Source: Maritalea sp047634455
GTDB lineage: Bacteria > Pseudomonadota > Alphaproteobacteria > Rhizobiales > Devosiaceae
Length of the DNA stretch: 5,159 nt
NCBI RefSeq assembly: GCF_047634455.1
Contig: NZ_JBLIAI010000103.1
Location: 1-5,159 of the forward strand
Direction of reading: 5' to 3'
Both the position numbers and the translations under genes were made by a program. The notes below the pieces were generated by a model, which was given only the letters and a program-made list of their open reading frames with translations, had not been told where the DNA came from and did not search any database. Of this stretch, positions 4,445 to 5,159 are shown piece after piece (the stretch's first letter is position 1; every line of letters begins with the position of its first letter).

Positions 4445-5159
4445 ACACAAGGACGCGATTAGGGTTTATCGCGATATTTACGTCTTGTCCCGGATACACA
4501 TCGTCGCTGGCGGGCCTGCGCACACGCACCGGCTGATCAATTCCCGACACAGCAACTTCGATCGTATCAATACCAATTGCTGTTCGTTTGTTGACCACGC
4601 GGCCCATTGCCCCCTCGCCACTTCCAACCAAATTTGCTGAAGCCACCGGCCGCATTGCCACGATGATTTTCGTACCATCGGGCCGCCCAAGTACTGGCAG
4701 CTTGCCCAAAGGGGTGTCAGCGTATCCGTTATTCACCGTCGCATGCATCTCAGAGATTGGTGAGAAAAAACGCGCAACGCTCAGATCAAGCGGCGAGTTG
4801 TAGATCTCATCTGATGTCCCGATCTGCGCAATCTCACCATCTCGCAATAGCGCGATTTTGTCACCAAACAACATGGCCTCTTCTGGGTCGTGCGTCACGA
4901 TAACACATGTCGCCCGCGTTTCGCGCAACACTGCCAGCGTTTCCGCGCGCACACTTTCACGTAAACGCGCATCGAGCGAGGAAAAGGGTTCATCGAGCAA
5001 CAGCAGGCCAGGTTTGGGGGCAATCGAACGTGCAAGCGCCAAACGTTGCTGCTGTCCACCTGACAATTGCGATGGATAGTCGTTGGCACGGTCCGCTAAC
5101 CCCACACGTTTAAGGGCGTGTAATGCTTGTTTGCGCGCTTCGTCCCGACCCAACGATTT
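4431..5159 (-). CDS. ABC transporter ATP-binding protein, FbpC/AfuC-like (5' end outside window)
   Basis: These 242 codons are the C-terminal part of an ATPase that powers substrate import at the inner membrane; the Walker A region lies beyond the right edge. In order: signature LSGGQQQR (partial residues 32-39), Walker B LLLLDE (52-57) with D-loop SLDA, and H-loop VTHDPEEA (88-95). The remainder from about residue 127 is a regulatory TOBE-like domain with VAMRP (167-171) and a closing beta-rich segment to the TGA at 4433-4431. ATPases with this layout belong to the PotA/MalK/FbpC group; the segment ARFFSPISEMHATV (129-142) followed by YADTPLGKLP (146-155) most resembles the ferric-iron FbpC/AfuC branch. 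Substrate is therefore a guess, and polyamine or sulfate/thiosulfate importers remain possible. No start codon is visible: the first in-frame TTG is internal. It sits 63 bases upstream of tatA on the same strand; whether they share a transcript is unclear. Confidence 0.9.
   Translation of the reverse strand, partial: KSLGRDEARKQALHALKRVGLADRANDYPSQLSGGQQQRLALARSIAPKPGLLLLDEPFSSLDARLRESVRAETLAVLRETRATCVIVTHDPEEAMLFGDKIALLRDGEIAQIGTSDEIYNSPLDLSVARFFSPISEMHATVNNGYADTPLGKLPVLGRPDGTKIIVAMRPVASANLVGSGEGAMGRVVNKRTAIGIDTIEVAVSGIDQPVRVRRPASDDVYPGQDVNIAINPNRVLVFDTI

Noticed and set aside
4588..5113. Several short frames on both strands overlapping the ABC ATPase gene
   Set aside because: The minus-strand frame with LSGGQ, Walker B and H-loop motifs is unambiguous; the others are shadows with no motifs of their own.

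Overview
This window is a compact, single-strand gene cluster from what looks like an alphaproteobacterium. Every supported gene reads on the minus strand. In transcription order they are: the 3' part of an ABC-transporter ATPase gene, tatA, tatB, tatC, serS, surE, and the 5' part of pcm, which runs off the left edge. The order tatA-tatB-tatC-serS-surE-pcm is, from general knowledge, a familiar alphaproteobacterial arrangement. The TatA FGRGKI motif and the SerRS and SurE sequences fit that group. The lineage below class level cannot be read from the window.

Region by region: 4431-5159 holds the C-terminal two thirds of an ABC ATPase (signature, Walker B and H-loop, then a TOBE-like tail), most like the ferric-iron FbpC/AfuC branch. 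Positions 4368-4430 are a 63-base gap with a candidate sigma70-type promoter, a perfect 7-bp hairpin and a strong Shine-Dalgarno site for tatA. The twin-arginine translocase follows: tatA (4173-4367), tatB (3283-4107) and tatC (2462-3286), with tatB and tatC overlapping by 4 bases. A 59-base gap leads to serS (1122-2402). The serS stop codon abuts the surE start with no base between (surE 345-1121), and pcm starts 7 bases after surE ends (1-337, partial).

How the genes work together: TatA, TatB and TatC form the inner-membrane translocase that exports folded proteins carrying a twin-arginine signal. SerRS charges tRNA-Ser. SurE is a nucleoside 5'-monophosphate phosphatase and Pcm belongs to the protein isoaspartate methyltransferase family; both are commonly linked to stress survival and stationary phase. 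The spacings suggest one polycistronic unit from tatA to pcm with tight coupling at tatB/tatC, serS/surE and surE/pcm.

Most of the window is ordinary housekeeping DNA, and I see no previously undescribed multi-gene system. The points most worth a second look are: a long lysine/alanine/proline-rich, histone-H1-like C-terminal tail on TatB; a Pcm whose post-I motif lacks serine at its canonical position; the promoter-plus-hairpin arrangement before tatA; and an ABC transporter gene upstream of tatA. No gap exceeds 65 bases, and no RNA genes, mobile elements or CRISPR arrays were seen.
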